Shown piece by piece: positions 40,722 through 48,924 of a stretch of 64,000 nt of DNA; position 1 is the first letter of the stretch; each line of letters opens with the position of its first letter. The notes under the pieces were generated by a model. That model was given only the letters and a program-made list of their open reading frames with translations. It did not search any database and had not been told where the DNA came from. The stretch comes from 34-65-8 sp964516135 (lineage in GTDB: Bacteria; Pseudomonadota; Alphaproteobacteria; Sphingomonadales; Sphingomonadaceae), in NCBI GenBank assembly GCA_964516135.1, contig CAZEWN010000009.1, forward strand, positions 1 to 64,000, in the 5' to 3' direction. Both the position numbers and the translations under genes were made by a program.

Positions 40722-41584
40722 GCGGGTTTATCGATATAGTCGTCAACCAGTTTGGCCCCGAAGAGGTCTCGGCCGGGCAGACGGGGTTTGATGCGAACTT
40801 CATGGACCAGGTCCGGATGCCCCCGACCATGCGGGCCGGCGTCGGACCGGAGGACTATCTGCGGCTCATGGATGAAGCCGGGGTCGAACATTCGCTGCTG
40901 ATCGCGGTTCGCGCCGGTCCGCGCGGTTGGAACCATGCCTTCGAAATCCCCTACGAACAGGTTGCGCGGTGGTGCGACGCGCACCCTGGTCGGTTCAGCG
41001 GCCTCGCCGGCGTCGATCCGACCCGGGGAATGGAGCAGCTGCGCGATCTCGAGCGTGCCGCGCAGCTGGGGTTCGTGGGGGTCCACGCCTACCCTCACTG
41101 GTTTGCCCTGCCCCCGGACGCGCCCCGCTGGTATCCCATCTATGCCAAGTGCTGCGAATTGAGCCTGCCCTATATGCTCCAGGTCGGGCAGAACCTCATC
41201 TATCAGAAGGACGTGCGCCTGCCCTCGGTCGCGCGGCCGATCCTGTTGGATCAGGTCGCGATCGATTTTCCGGAACTCGTGCTGGTCGGCATCCACGTCG
41301 GCACGCCGTGGGCAGACGAGATGATCGCGATGGCTTGGAAACATGCCAATGTTTACATCGGCCTCGATGCCTATGCGCCCAAGCACCTGCCAGCCTCGCT
41401 GGTGCATTACATGAACAGCTACGGCAGCCACAAGGTCCTGTTCGGCACCGACTGGCCGGTCATCGACCCGCGGCGCGCGGTCGCCGAGATGCGCGATCAT
41501 GGATTACGCCCGGAATCATTCGCGAAAGTGATGCGCGATAACGCGCTGACCGTCTTCCCGAGGCTCACGGCGCGCATGGCCTGA
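40718..41584 (+). CDS. Amidohydrolase-2 family protein, altered metal site
   Basis: A 288-residue TIM-barrel protein of the ACMSD-like amidohydrolase-2 family, with GFVGVHAYPHWF near 114-125, LVGIHVGTPWADEM near 189-202 and FGTDWPVIDP near 239-248 (metal Asp). The usual N-terminal metal-binding HxH after IDxH is replaced: the protein starts FIDIVVNQF. Members of this family catalyse decarboxylation or C-C hydrolysis of unsaturated acids, but with the HxH pair gone the activity is open. It ends the synthetase - SnoaL - amidohydrolase operon. Confidence 0.8.
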   Translation: MSGFIDIVVNQFGPEEVSAGQTGFDANFMDQVRMPPTMRAGVGPEDYLRLMDEAGVEHSLLIAVRAGPRGWNHAFEIPYEQVARWCDAHPGRFSGLAGVDPTRGMEQLRDLERAAQLGFVGVHAYPHWFALPPDAPRWYPIYAKCCELSLPYMLQVGQNLIYQKDVRLPSVARPILLDQVAIDFPELVLVGIHVGTPWADEMIAMAWKHANVYIGLDAYAPKHLPASLVHYMNSYGSHKVLFGTDWPVIDPRRAVAEMRDHGLRPESFAKVMRDNALTVFPRLTARMA

Positions 41585-41748
41585 CTTCCTGTCATCGGCA
41601 ACCGCGACCGAGCTGCGCTTAGCCGCAAGGCGAACATAATCCCTCCTCCGCTACGGGAATGCGGCAAGATGGCCTAACGATCATCGCCTACCCACTGGTG
41701 AGTCGGGAAATTCCGAACCCCGTGGCATCTGGAATCCAGGAGCAGCGC

Positions 41749-42243
41749 ATGAGCGAAACCATATCCCCCGGACAATCGGTGGTGATCGGCCCGGACGAGG
41801 GGCAGAGTCTGTGGCAACCCCTACCCTCGCGCGGCTATGTAACGGTGAAGCTCACGCCGGAGAACATGCCTTACGACACGTTTTCCTCGGGAATACAGGT
41901 ACTGCCACCCGGCTGCGAGGTGCGCGAGCACGGGCATCTGCGAAACCACGAGCTGATCTTCGTTTACGAAGGCGAGGGGATCGTGGAGATCGATGGCGAC
42001 ATAACCCCCATCGTGCCGGGTTCGACCGTGCTGTTCGGGCGCAATGCCACGCACCGGATCGAGAACACCGGTGACCGTGACATGCGGATGTTCTGGGTAT
42101 TCTTCCCGCCTGGACTGGAAGACTGGTTCAATGCGATCGGGCGCCCGCGCGCGCAAGGCGATGCGATGCCCGACGCCTTTGCGCGCCCAGACAATGTTGC
42201 CGATGTCATGACGCGCATGCGCTTCATGCCGCCCAAGCGCTGA
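41749..42243 (+). CDS. Cupin domain protein
   Basis: A 164-residue protein with one cupin domain. The motif EVREHGHLRNHELIFVYEGEG (about 58-78) supplies His and Glu ligands, and GSTVLFGRNATHRIENTG (about 90-106) the second His. The C-terminal extension is basic. The ATG at 41749 follows CCAGGAGC. It is followed eight bases later by the ornithine-cyclodeaminase homologue. It may be a metal-dependent dioxygenase, isomerase or binding protein. It starts after a gap of about 160 bases with no recognised feature, so a promoter may lie there. Confidence 0.8.
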   Translation: MSETISPGQSVVIGPDEGQSLWQPLPSRGYVTVKLTPENMPYDTFSSGIQVLPPGCEVREHGHLRNHELIFVYEGEGIVEIDGDITPIVPGSTVLFGRNATHRIENTGDRDMRMFWVFFPPGLEDWFNAIGRPRAQGDAMPDAFARPDNVADVMTRMRFMPPKR

Positions 42244-42251
42244 CCGCGACC

Positions 42252-43235
42252 ATGCAGATCATCACCCGCAGCCTGGTCGAGCGGCTGCTGCCGATGCCCG
42301 CATGCATCGCCGCCGTGCGCGGCGCCATGATCGCCACGTCGCGCGGCGAAGCGGAGTTGCCGATCCGCCAGTTCATGCCCGTGCCAGGTGACCGGGGGAA
42401 AATGGCGATCATGCCCGGCGCGATCACCGACCCAGATTGCTTTGGTATCAAGCTGGTGTGCAAGTATGAACGCCCCCCTGGCGATCCCCTTGGTACCCAC
42501 GTTGGCATGGTACTGTTGTTCGACAGTGTGCGTGGTGTGCCGCTGGCGATGATCGAAGGTTCGTCGCTGACGGGGATCCGCACCGCCGCGGCGAGTGGCC
42601 TTGCCACCGATCTCCTGGCCCGAACGGACGCGCGGAAGTTGGCGATCGTCGGATCAGGTGAACAGGCGATGCGCCACATCGCCGCCATGACCGCGGTGCG
42701 ACCGATCGAGCATGTCGCCGTGTGGAGCCGCGATCCACAGCGAACACGCGGCTTTGCCAAGGCGGCGGCTGATCGATACCAGCTCGCCGTCGAACCCGCG
42801 CACAGCGTGGGCGATGCAGTTGCTGGAGCCGATATAATCTGTACCACCACTTCGGCGAAAACGCCGGTGCTATTCGGCCGCGACCTTGAGCCCGGCCAGC
42901 ATGTCAATCTGGTCGGGTCCGCGATTCCCACTGCCGCCGAGGTGGATGCGGAGGCGGTCCGGCGTGCCAGCTATTTCGTCGACTATTTGCCAGCGGCGCA
43001 GGCAGCGGCGGGCGAGCTGTTGAAGGCTATCGACGCAGGCGAGGTCACGATCGACCACGTGAGGGGGGAAATCGGACAGGTCGCCGCGGGCGTGCTCGAA
43101 GGACGCGCGGCCGGTGACGAGATCACGATCTACAAGTCGCTTGGGATCGCGGCCCAGGATCTGGCGGCGGCATACGAGGTCTGGCGACGGGCCGCAGAGG
43201 TCGGGCTTGGCCATGCCATCGAACTGATGGACTGA
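42252..43235 (+). CDS. Ornithine cyclodeaminase / mu-crystallin family protein
   Basis: A 327-residue NAD(P)-dependent enzyme of the ornithine cyclodeaminase / mu-crystallin family, which includes ketimine reductases and alanine dehydrogenases. The Rossmann stretch KLAIVGSGEQAMRHIAAM lies near residues 130-147, the substrate-binding IEGSSLTGIRTAAASGLAT near 100-118 and the DYLPAAQAAAGELLKAI loop near 244-260. The specific product is uncertain; a deaminating or imine-reducing step is likely. It follows the cupin gene by eight bases, and a decayed LeuC-like fragment lies directly downstream. Confidence 0.85.
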   Translation: MQIITRSLVERLLPMPACIAAVRGAMIATSRGEAELPIRQFMPVPGDRGKMAIMPGAITDPDCFGIKLVCKYERPPGDPLGTHVGMVLLFDSVRGVPLAMIEGSSLTGIRTAAASGLATDLLARTDARKLAIVGSGEQAMRHIAAMTAVRPIEHVAVWSRDPQRTRGFAKAAADRYQLAVEPAHSVGDAVAGADIICTTTSAKTPVLFGRDLEPGQHVNLVGSAIPTAAEVDAEAVRRASYFVDYLPAAQAAAGELLKAIDAGEVTIDHVRGEIGQVAAGVLEGRAAGDEITIYKSLGIAAQDLAAAYEVWRRAAEVGLGHAIELMD

Positions 43236-43256
43236 GCGGCACGGACCAGCGTCTGA

Positions 43257-43472
43257 ACCAAGCGCCGCGCACGGTGTTTTCGCGTCGGCACGGCGGGGGG
43301 GGCGCGGCATGCGATTGAGTACGCTGGTCCGGCGGTCGAGGCGATGTCGATGGAAGCTCGCATGACGCTTTGGAGAACGGCTATGGTGGATGTGCGTGGC
43401 GATGAATTATTCCCGAGGTTTGGCGGCTGGAAGCGTGGTGGGCGCAACGCGTCCAGCCCCGCGCATGACTGA
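43257..43472 (+). pseudogene. Fragment of a LeuC/aconitase-family gene
   Basis: In the gap after the ornithine-cyclodeaminase homologue, one open frame (stop at 43470-43472) encodes residues that match a piece of 3-isopropylmalate dehydratase large subunits: VGTAGGARHAIEYAG followed by AVEAMSMEARMTL. The family expects CNM next, the cysteine binding the 4Fe-4S cluster, but the frame reads WRTAM and then loses similarity. No start codon fits and only about 30 residues are recognisable, so this is a remnant, not a gene. It overlaps the first bases of the alpha/beta hydrolase gene in another frame. Confidence 0.6.
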
Positions 43473-44277
43473 AACCCGGCTTGTCGATATCGGCGACGCC
43501 GAGCTCCACGTGGAGATCACGGGCACTGGCCGCCCGGTGATACTGGCGGCTGGCCTGGGCGGACGTGGGGCCTTCTGGCATAACCAAATCCAGCCTTTCG
43601 CCGAACATTTCCAGGTTATCACGTTCGATCATCGCGGCTGTGGTTCGAGCACGCGCGGCCTGTGCGTGACCGGCGTGGCGCAGATGGCGGACGATCTCAT
43701 CCGGATGCTCGACGAGCTGAACATCGACCGGGCATCGGTCGTGGGCCATTCCACCGGCGGCGCGATCGGCCAACACATCGCGATAACCCGGCCCGATCGC
43801 CTCACTGCGCTGGTGCTGAGTTGCAGCTGGCCGGGGCCGGACCCCTATTTCACCGCACTCTTTACCAACCGGCGCGAGGTATTGGAGAAATGCGGAGCGG
43901 AGGCCTATCTCGCCTACGGTACATTCCTTGCCATGCCATCATCCCACCTCCAGCCTGTCATGCGAGAGGAAGACCCGGGCATCGCCGCGCGCCTCAAGGC
44001 GTTTCCCGGCACTGACGTGGAAATGTCACGCATCGCCGCGGTGATGGCGCATGACTTGCGCGCCCAGTTGCATCGTATCGTGACGCCAACCCTGTGTATC
44101 GGGGCGCTGGACGATCAGATCACACCACCGGGTTTCACGCATGAGCTGGCGGAGCTGATCCCGACGGCACACGCCGTCTTGCTTGATCGGGGCGGTCACT
44201 TTGCGCCGATCGCTTCGACCCAGGCCTACAACCGCGCGGTTCTCGCATTCCTAGCGGACGGGCAAGGCACGGCGTGA
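43465..44277 (+). CDS. Alpha/beta hydrolase
   Basis: A 270-residue hydrolase of the 3-oxoadipate enol-lactonase / RutD type with a complete triad: VVGHSTGG near 92-99 (Ser nucleophile), ALDDQITPP near 212 (Asp) and DRGGHFAP near 240 (His). Unlike the alpha/beta hydrolase at 35.5 kb, it should be a normal esterase, lactonase or C-C hydrolase. The start is uncertain: ATGs at 43390, 43402 and 43465 are in frame, none with a clear ribosome site. The last gives the usual family N-terminus. It converges with the PEP-mutase-family gene. Confidence 0.82.
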   Translation: MTETRLVDIGDAELHVEITGTGRPVILAAGLGGRGAFWHNQIQPFAEHFQVITFDHRGCGSSTRGLCVTGVAQMADDLIRMLDELNIDRASVVGHSTGGAIGQHIAITRPDRLTALVLSCSWPGPDPYFTALFTNRREVLEKCGAEAYLAYGTFLAMPSSHLQPVMREEDPGIAARLKAFPGTDVEMSRIAAVMAHDLRAQLHRIVTPTLCIGALDDQITPPGFTHELAELIPTAHAVLLDRGGHFAPIASTQAYNRAVLAFLADGQGTA

Positions 44278-44284
44278 CGCCGGT

Positions 44285-45133
44285 CTAACCGCCGGGGTGC
44301 TTCGCGCGCTCGATGAATGCGTTCGCGCCAATGCGATCCGGCGGCTGGGGGATGGTGGCCGGGCGGGCAAGCAGGCTGGCAAAAGCCTGGTCCAGTGCCT
44401 GCCCGACGGCAGCGAGCGGAACCGATGGAAACAGCGCAACGGCATATCCCATTTCCTGGAGCGTGGCTGCATCGGACACTTCCTCGCCGACGCGAAGCAG
44501 GTTGTGCAGGATCGGCGCGCGGCCCGCGACGGCGGCCACGACCCGTTCCATGTCCGCGCGGTTGGAAAGCGATTCGACGAACACCATGTCGGCGCCTGCT
44601 TCCGCGAAGGCGGCGGCACGCCGACATGCTTCTTCGATGCCCAGCATCGTCATGGCGTCGGTTCGCGCGCTGATCATCATGGCTTCATTTACCCGCGCGT
44701 CCTGTGCCGCGGCAATCTTGCCGAGCATTGTTTCGATCGACACCAGAGGCCGCGACAGCGGCGCGTCGGCTGGCTTCACCTCAACCTGATCCTCGATTTG
44801 GATGCCACTCGCACCGGCCCGTTCGAGAAGACGCATCGTGCGCGCCACCGCAAAGCGGTTGCCGAACCCCTGATCCGCATCAACGAACAGCGGCATCGTG
44901 ACGCGGTCAGCGATCCGCGCGACGATATCCGCCGTTTCGGTGATCGACAGCAATCCGATATCGGGTCGTCCGAGATGCGCGATAGCCAGCGCGGAACCTG
45001 AAACGAACGCGGCTTCAAAACCCGCCTGCTCCGCGCGATAGGCGCTGAACGCATCGTAAACGCCCGGCGCGCAGAGGATGTCGGGCGATGACACCAGCGA
45101 CCGCAGTTGCCGTGCCCGTTCAGAAATTATCAT
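44285..45133 (-). CDS. Isocitrate lyase / PEP mutase family enzyme
   Basis: A 282-residue (beta/alpha)8 enzyme of the PEP mutase / methylisocitrate lyase superfamily: FVSGSALAIAHLGRPDIGLL, FVDADQGFGN (metal-binding Asp) and ASGIQIEDQVEVK are typical. The catalytic K-K/R-C-G-H loop of true methylisocitrate, isocitrate and dimethylmalate lyases is not found at the expected place (here VEVKPADAPLSR). It is therefore more likely an oxaloacetate-decarboxylase or hydrolase-type member. It converges with the hydrolase gene and is divergent from the PrpE-like gene. Confidence 0.82.
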   Translation of the reverse strand: MIISERARQLRSLVSSPDILCAPGVYDAFSAYRAEQAGFEAAFVSGSALAIAHLGRPDIGLLSITETADIVARIADRVTMPLFVDADQGFGNRFAVARTMRLLERAGASGIQIEDQVEVKPADAPLSRPLVSIETMLGKIAAAQDARVNEAMMISARTDAMTMLGIEEACRRAAAFAEAGADMVFVESLSNRADMERVVAAVAGRAPILHNLLRVGEEVSDAATLQEMGYAVALFPSVPLAAVGQALDQAFASLLARPATIPQPPDRIGANAFIERAKHPGG

Positions 45134-45305
45134 GCCGCGTTATCCCCGCTTGCGGACGTCGGTTTGGCTGCATTCACGCAGCCTCGTTCGCAGATGTGGC
45201 CACGGCCAGCGACGGCGGTAACGTTCTTTGGAGGTATTGTTCGGCTGGCGGCAATTCCATGGGCTGCCATGGCGTGTGGCATGGGCGTTTGACATCACCG
45301 ACCGA

Positions 45306-47201
45306 ATGAAGAACGATTCGAACGCGATGCCGCAGGAACACTTCTGGGCGGCGGCAGCAAGCGATTTGCATTGGTCAAAGCCGTGGGACCAGGTGCTCGA
45401 CCGCGACGCACGGCCGATACCGCGATGGTTCGCCGGTGGCCGGATCAATGCCGCGTGGAATTGCGTCGATCGCCATGTCGAGCAGGGGCACGGCGCCCAG
45501 CCCGCGATCATCTATGAAAGTCCGCTGACCGCCACCAGCAGGATGCTGACCTATGCTGAGTTGCGTGACGCGATCGCCCGGTTCGCGGGGCTGCTGCGGG
45601 CGAATGGTGTGGCTTTGGGCGACCGGGTGATCATTTACATGCCCAATTCGCCCGAGGCGGTGATCGCGATGCTCGCGTGCGCGCGCATCGGCGCGATCCA
45701 CAGCGTGGTCTTCGGCGGGTTTGCCGCAGCCGAACTCGCGATCCGGATCGACGACGCCCGGCCCAAGCTGATCGTCGCGGCCTCGTGTGGTATCGAGCCA
45801 GGGCGGGTCATACCCTATCAGCCCAATATCGACGCTGCGTTAGCAGCCGCGACGCATCGGATCGATGCCGTGATCTATTGGCAACGTGAACAGCATATGG
45901 CCGATATACGCCCAGGCGCGAGCAACGGCCATCGGACAGTTGATTGGGCCGACGCGATCACTGCCGCGCAACCTGTGGACTGTGTCGATGTCGATGCCAC
46001 GCATCCACTCTATATCCTCTATACATCTGGCACCACCGGGGCGCCGAAGGGCATCGTGCGCGATACGGGTGGCTATCTGACGGCGCTTGCCTGGACGATG
46101 CAAGCGGTCTACGCGATTGATCCCGGAACGACATACTGGGCCGCGAGCGATGTCGGATGGGTCGTGGGGCACAGCTACATTGCCTATGGCCCATTGCTGA
46201 ACCGCAACACCACGTTGATCTACGAAGGCAAACCGTTTGGCACACCGGACGCGGGAGCGTTTTGGCGCCTGATCGAGAAGCACAAGGTGCGGGTGTTCTT
46301 CACCGCACCCACGGCAATCAGGGCAATCAAGCAGGTGGATCCGGCCGGACACTTCATCGCCGAATCCAATCTCACGAATCTTCAAGCGATCTTCCTGGCA
46401 GGCGAACGTACCGACCCCGGCACGTTGGAATGGCTGGGCGAACGCATTCCCGTACCGGTCGTCGATCATTGGTGGCAGACGGAGACAGGCTGGCCAATAT
46501 GTGCCGTCGCACAGGGGATGGCGCCGTTGCCGATCAAGGCGGGATCGACCGGCCCCGCCCTCCCCGGCTGGAACGTGCGATGCGTCGATCCGGGAGGCTT
46601 GCCAACGGCGGAAGGGGAAGCGGGGACGATCGTGATTGAGTTGCCGCTCCCTCCCGGTGCAGCCCCGACATTGTGGAATGCCGATGATCGTTACGTCAGC
46701 GCGTATCTCGACAGGTTTCCCGGTTACTACAATACCGGCGATGGCGGCTTCATCGACGAGGACGGTTACGTGTTCGTCATGAGCCGGACCGACGACGTGA
46801 TCAATGTGGCGGGGCATCGCCTCTCCTCCTCCGCCCTGGAAGAGGTCATAGCGGCGCATCCCGATGTCGCGGAGTGCGCGGTGGTGGGGATACCCGACGC
46901 TATCAAGGGGCAGGTGCCGCTCGCCTTCGTCGTGCTGAAGGCGAACGCGACGACCAGTACCGCGACGCTACCCGACGCTTTTAACAAGGCGATCCGCTCG
47001 ACGATCGGCCCGATTGCCGCATTGCGCGCCAGCCACATCGTCCAGCGGTTGCCCAAGACCCGTTCGGGCAAAATCCTGCGGCGGACCATGCGCGAGATGG
47101 CCAACGGCGATCAGCCCAATGTCCCCGCGACCATTGAGGATCCGGCCGTTCTTGATGAACTTGCGGGCCTCTTTCGCGATGCGGCAAGCACGCCAACATG
47201 A
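45306..47201 (+). CDS. Propionyl-/acetyl-CoA synthetase (PrpE-like)
   Basis: A 631-residue AMP-forming short-chain acyl-CoA synthetase. ANL motifs are the phosphate loop YTSGTTGAPKG near 240, WWQTETGWP near 390, DDVINVAGHRLSS near 500 and the catalytic lysine in KTRSGKILRRTMRE near 590. The N-terminal WNCVDRHVEQGHGAQPA pattern and length match propionyl-CoA synthetase PrpE better than AcsA. The start is uncertain: ATGs at 45306 and 45327 both fit. It stands alone, and a prp operon (PrpB/PrpC) is not nearby. Confidence 0.88.
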   Translation: MKNDSNAMPQEHFWAAAASDLHWSKPWDQVLDRDARPIPRWFAGGRINAAWNCVDRHVEQGHGAQPAIIYESPLTATSRMLTYAELRDAIARFAGLLRANGVALGDRVIIYMPNSPEAVIAMLACARIGAIHSVVFGGFAAAELAIRIDDARPKLIVAASCGIEPGRVIPYQPNIDAALAAATHRIDAVIYWQREQHMADIRPGASNGHRTVDWADAITAAQPVDCVDVDATHPLYILYTSGTTGAPKGIVRDTGGYLTALAWTMQAVYAIDPGTTYWAASDVGWVVGHSYIAYGPLLNRNTTLIYEGKPFGTPDAGAFWRLIEKHKVRVFFTAPTAIRAIKQVDPAGHFIAESNLTNLQAIFLAGERTDPGTLEWLGERIPVPVVDHWWQTETGWPICAVAQGMAPLPIKAGSTGPALPGWNVRCVDPGGLPTAEGEAGTIVIELPLPPGAAPTLWNADDRYVSAYLDRFPGYYNTGDGGFIDEDGYVFVMSRTDDVINVAGHRLSSSALEEVIAAHPDVAECAVVGIPDAIKGQVPLAFVVLKANATTSTATLPDAFNKAIRSTIGPIAALRASHIVQRLPKTRSGKILRRTMREMANGDQPNVPATIEDPAVLDELAGLFRDAASTPT

Positions 47202-47445
47202 TGCTTCGCGGCATCGTAACGACCGGGGCCGAGATAAAGCATCCATCCCGCCCAAGTCGCGAGCATCGATCCAGAAGCTGGTCTTGCGGCGGCACCTATC
47301 CGCTGATCTTCGCGCTTGGGTTGCGGATGGCGGCTATACAAGGTTGACGTGGGAGGCGCGGCTGCGGCCCCGGTCAGTGGCAAATAAGATTCCGCCGCGT
47401 TTTTGCGTGCGGGGTGCGCTGATCCCTATCCCGAAAATGCCTGGT

Positions 47446-48210
47446 TCATCCACCCTGCGATGGCGGGCTGAATATCCTGTCATCAATCGGCACGCCAACC
47501 TCCGCCGTGCGCCAGGAAACCGCGTTCGTCTTTACCCCGTCATAGTAAAGCGTGACAGTCCGCGCCTGTACCCACCCGGTTTCCGGCAACTGGAAGAAAT
47601 CGTCATAAGTGCGCTCGTGCCAGCCGCGCGGGGTACGAAAGCCCATGTAACGGATGAACCGGCTCTGTCGATCAATGCCGAAAAGCGTGGCCTGCCCTGC
47701 CCGGTCGATGACTCGCACAAGGTCGATCGAATGCCCGTTCACATCACGCGGTGGCGCGGCTTGAAGCTCAAACCCTTCGGCCAGGGCATGACGGATGATG
47801 CCGAAGCCGAAATTGCTCGCCCAGTACGCGTCGGCTTCCGCTTGGGGCAAAACCCCCTTTTCGGTCCACGTGGTCTCGCCATCATAGCCCACTTCGAACA
47901 GCAGGCTTTCCCCAGACCGCGCAATGATCCGGACCTTGCCATCGGCGCCATGCGCGGCCGACCGGTCGGGGTCCATCCGGCGCCACATGCGATAGTCGTC
48001 GGCACGGCTGCGCGGGGTTGCCCCATCTGGACCAAAGAACACTGCATCGCCGGTCAGCACCAGCGTTCCAGGGTCAAGCCATGCAGCGCCGCCGTGGGCG
48101 GCAACGGCCGCCTCCACCAGATCGCGCGGTGCCAGTACTGCTTCGTCCCTCGCTTCGAGCGGCGCGACAAACACAACGAGCGAGAGCAAAGCAATCGAGA
48201 TGCGCTTCAT
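47446..48210 (-). CDS. Secreted hypothetical protein
   Basis: A 254-residue protein with a signal peptide (MKRISIALLSLVVFVAPLEA, cleavage near 20). The mature part alternates strands, and its layout (VEAAVAAHGGAAW, then MWRRMDPDR, then a long beta region ending YYDGVKTNAVSWRTAEVGVPIDDRIF) suggests a LolA/LolB-like half-barrel outer-membrane lipoprotein-sorting fold, but without a lipobox. Function is unknown. It is divergent from the next secreted unknown (67 bases between starts). The ATG at 48210 gives a good signal peptide; the frame extends upstream. Confidence 0.65.
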   Translation of the reverse strand: MKRISIALLSLVVFVAPLEARDEAVLAPRDLVEAAVAAHGGAAWLDPGTLVLTGDAVFFGPDGATPRSRADDYRMWRRMDPDRSAAHGADGKVRIIARSGESLLFEVGYDGETTWTEKGVLPQAEADAYWASNFGFGIIRHALAEGFELQAAPPRDVNGHSIDLVRVIDRAGQATLFGIDRQSRFIRYMGFRTPRGWHERTYDDFFQLPETGWVQARTVTLYYDGVKTNAVSWRTAEVGVPIDDRIFSPPSQGG

Positions 48211-48277
48211 CGGTGACACCGCTTGATTTGTCCGGACAACTCTTTTCAACCATGTCCAGTCTCGTTAGGCAAGCCGC

Positions 48278-48922
48278 ATGTGCACCATCCCCTCTGCCCG
48301 GCTTTTCGCTTTGGGATTCGCTCTCGCCGCCGCCCCGCTTGCGGCGCGGACCACGCTACCGCCCGGCGTATGGACCAATACCGAAGACGCTTACTTCGCC
48401 GACGAGGAAGGCCGCGCCGAACCGGCTTGGTTGGCGATCGAGGTGCGGCGCGATGGTCGCTGGCGATCCATCGATGCGTTTGGCGAGCCGCTGAGCGAAT
48501 GGCGCGACGACGCGGTCCCCGGTCTCGTGCAAGAGGCGAATGGCGGCGGATGGGCGGTGCACGGCAGCGAGCTGCGTCACGCACGGGCATTCTCCTGCTG
48601 GATTTCAGTCCGCACTTTCGCTGACAAGCCGGACGGGACCGCCAACTGGACATTCGCCAATGGCTTGCGATCCTTCGACCAAGGCGGGCGGATACGGATC
48701 GCCGGCTCCGCCAGCGCGCCCGAGGTAACCATCCGGCTCCGTCAGGTGACCTGGGCGCGCGGCAGCCGCAACAAGCCTTCGCTGGTGCTTTATGTTCACC
48801 GCGATGACCAAGACCGTGCCGAAAGCTATGCCTGGGCCTCGCCAGATGCCGATCTGATCGGGATCAACTTGCGCTGGATGCAGGCTAGCTGCAGCCCGGT
48901 AGCCGAACCTTCAGGAGAATGA
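48278..48922 (+). CDS. Secreted hypothetical protein
   Basis: A 214-residue protein with a signal peptide (ARLFALGFALAAAPLAA, cleavage near residue 23). The mature region has conserved-looking Trp and Asp residues (PPGVWTNTEDAYFADEEG) and two cysteines (near 107 and 206). No domain is recognised. Its stop overlaps the start of the quinone-oxidoreductase gene (ATGA), so the two are probably expressed together, although the functional link is unclear. It is divergent from the previous secreted unknown. Confidence 0.65.
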   Translation: MCTIPSARLFALGFALAAAPLAARTTLPPGVWTNTEDAYFADEEGRAEPAWLAIEVRRDGRWRSIDAFGEPLSEWRDDAVPGLVQEANGGGWAVHGSELRHARAFSCWISVRTFADKPDGTANWTFANGLRSFDQGGRIRIAGSASAPEVTIRLRQVTWARGSRNKPSLVLYVHRDDQDRAESYAWASPDADLIGINLRWMQASCSPVAEPSGE

Positions 48923-48924
48923 CC

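Noticed and set aside
43465..44277. Loss of catalytic residues in the second alpha/beta hydrolase
   Set aside because: Unlike the one at 35.5 kb, its GHSTGG elbow, Asp and His are all present.
47111..47445. Minus-strand frame of 90 residues in the gap after the PrpE-like gene, and other frames in the same gap
   Set aside because: It overlaps the end of the PrpE-like gene, has no ribosome site and I recognise no family; the gap shows no RNA gene, repeat or terminator that I can support.
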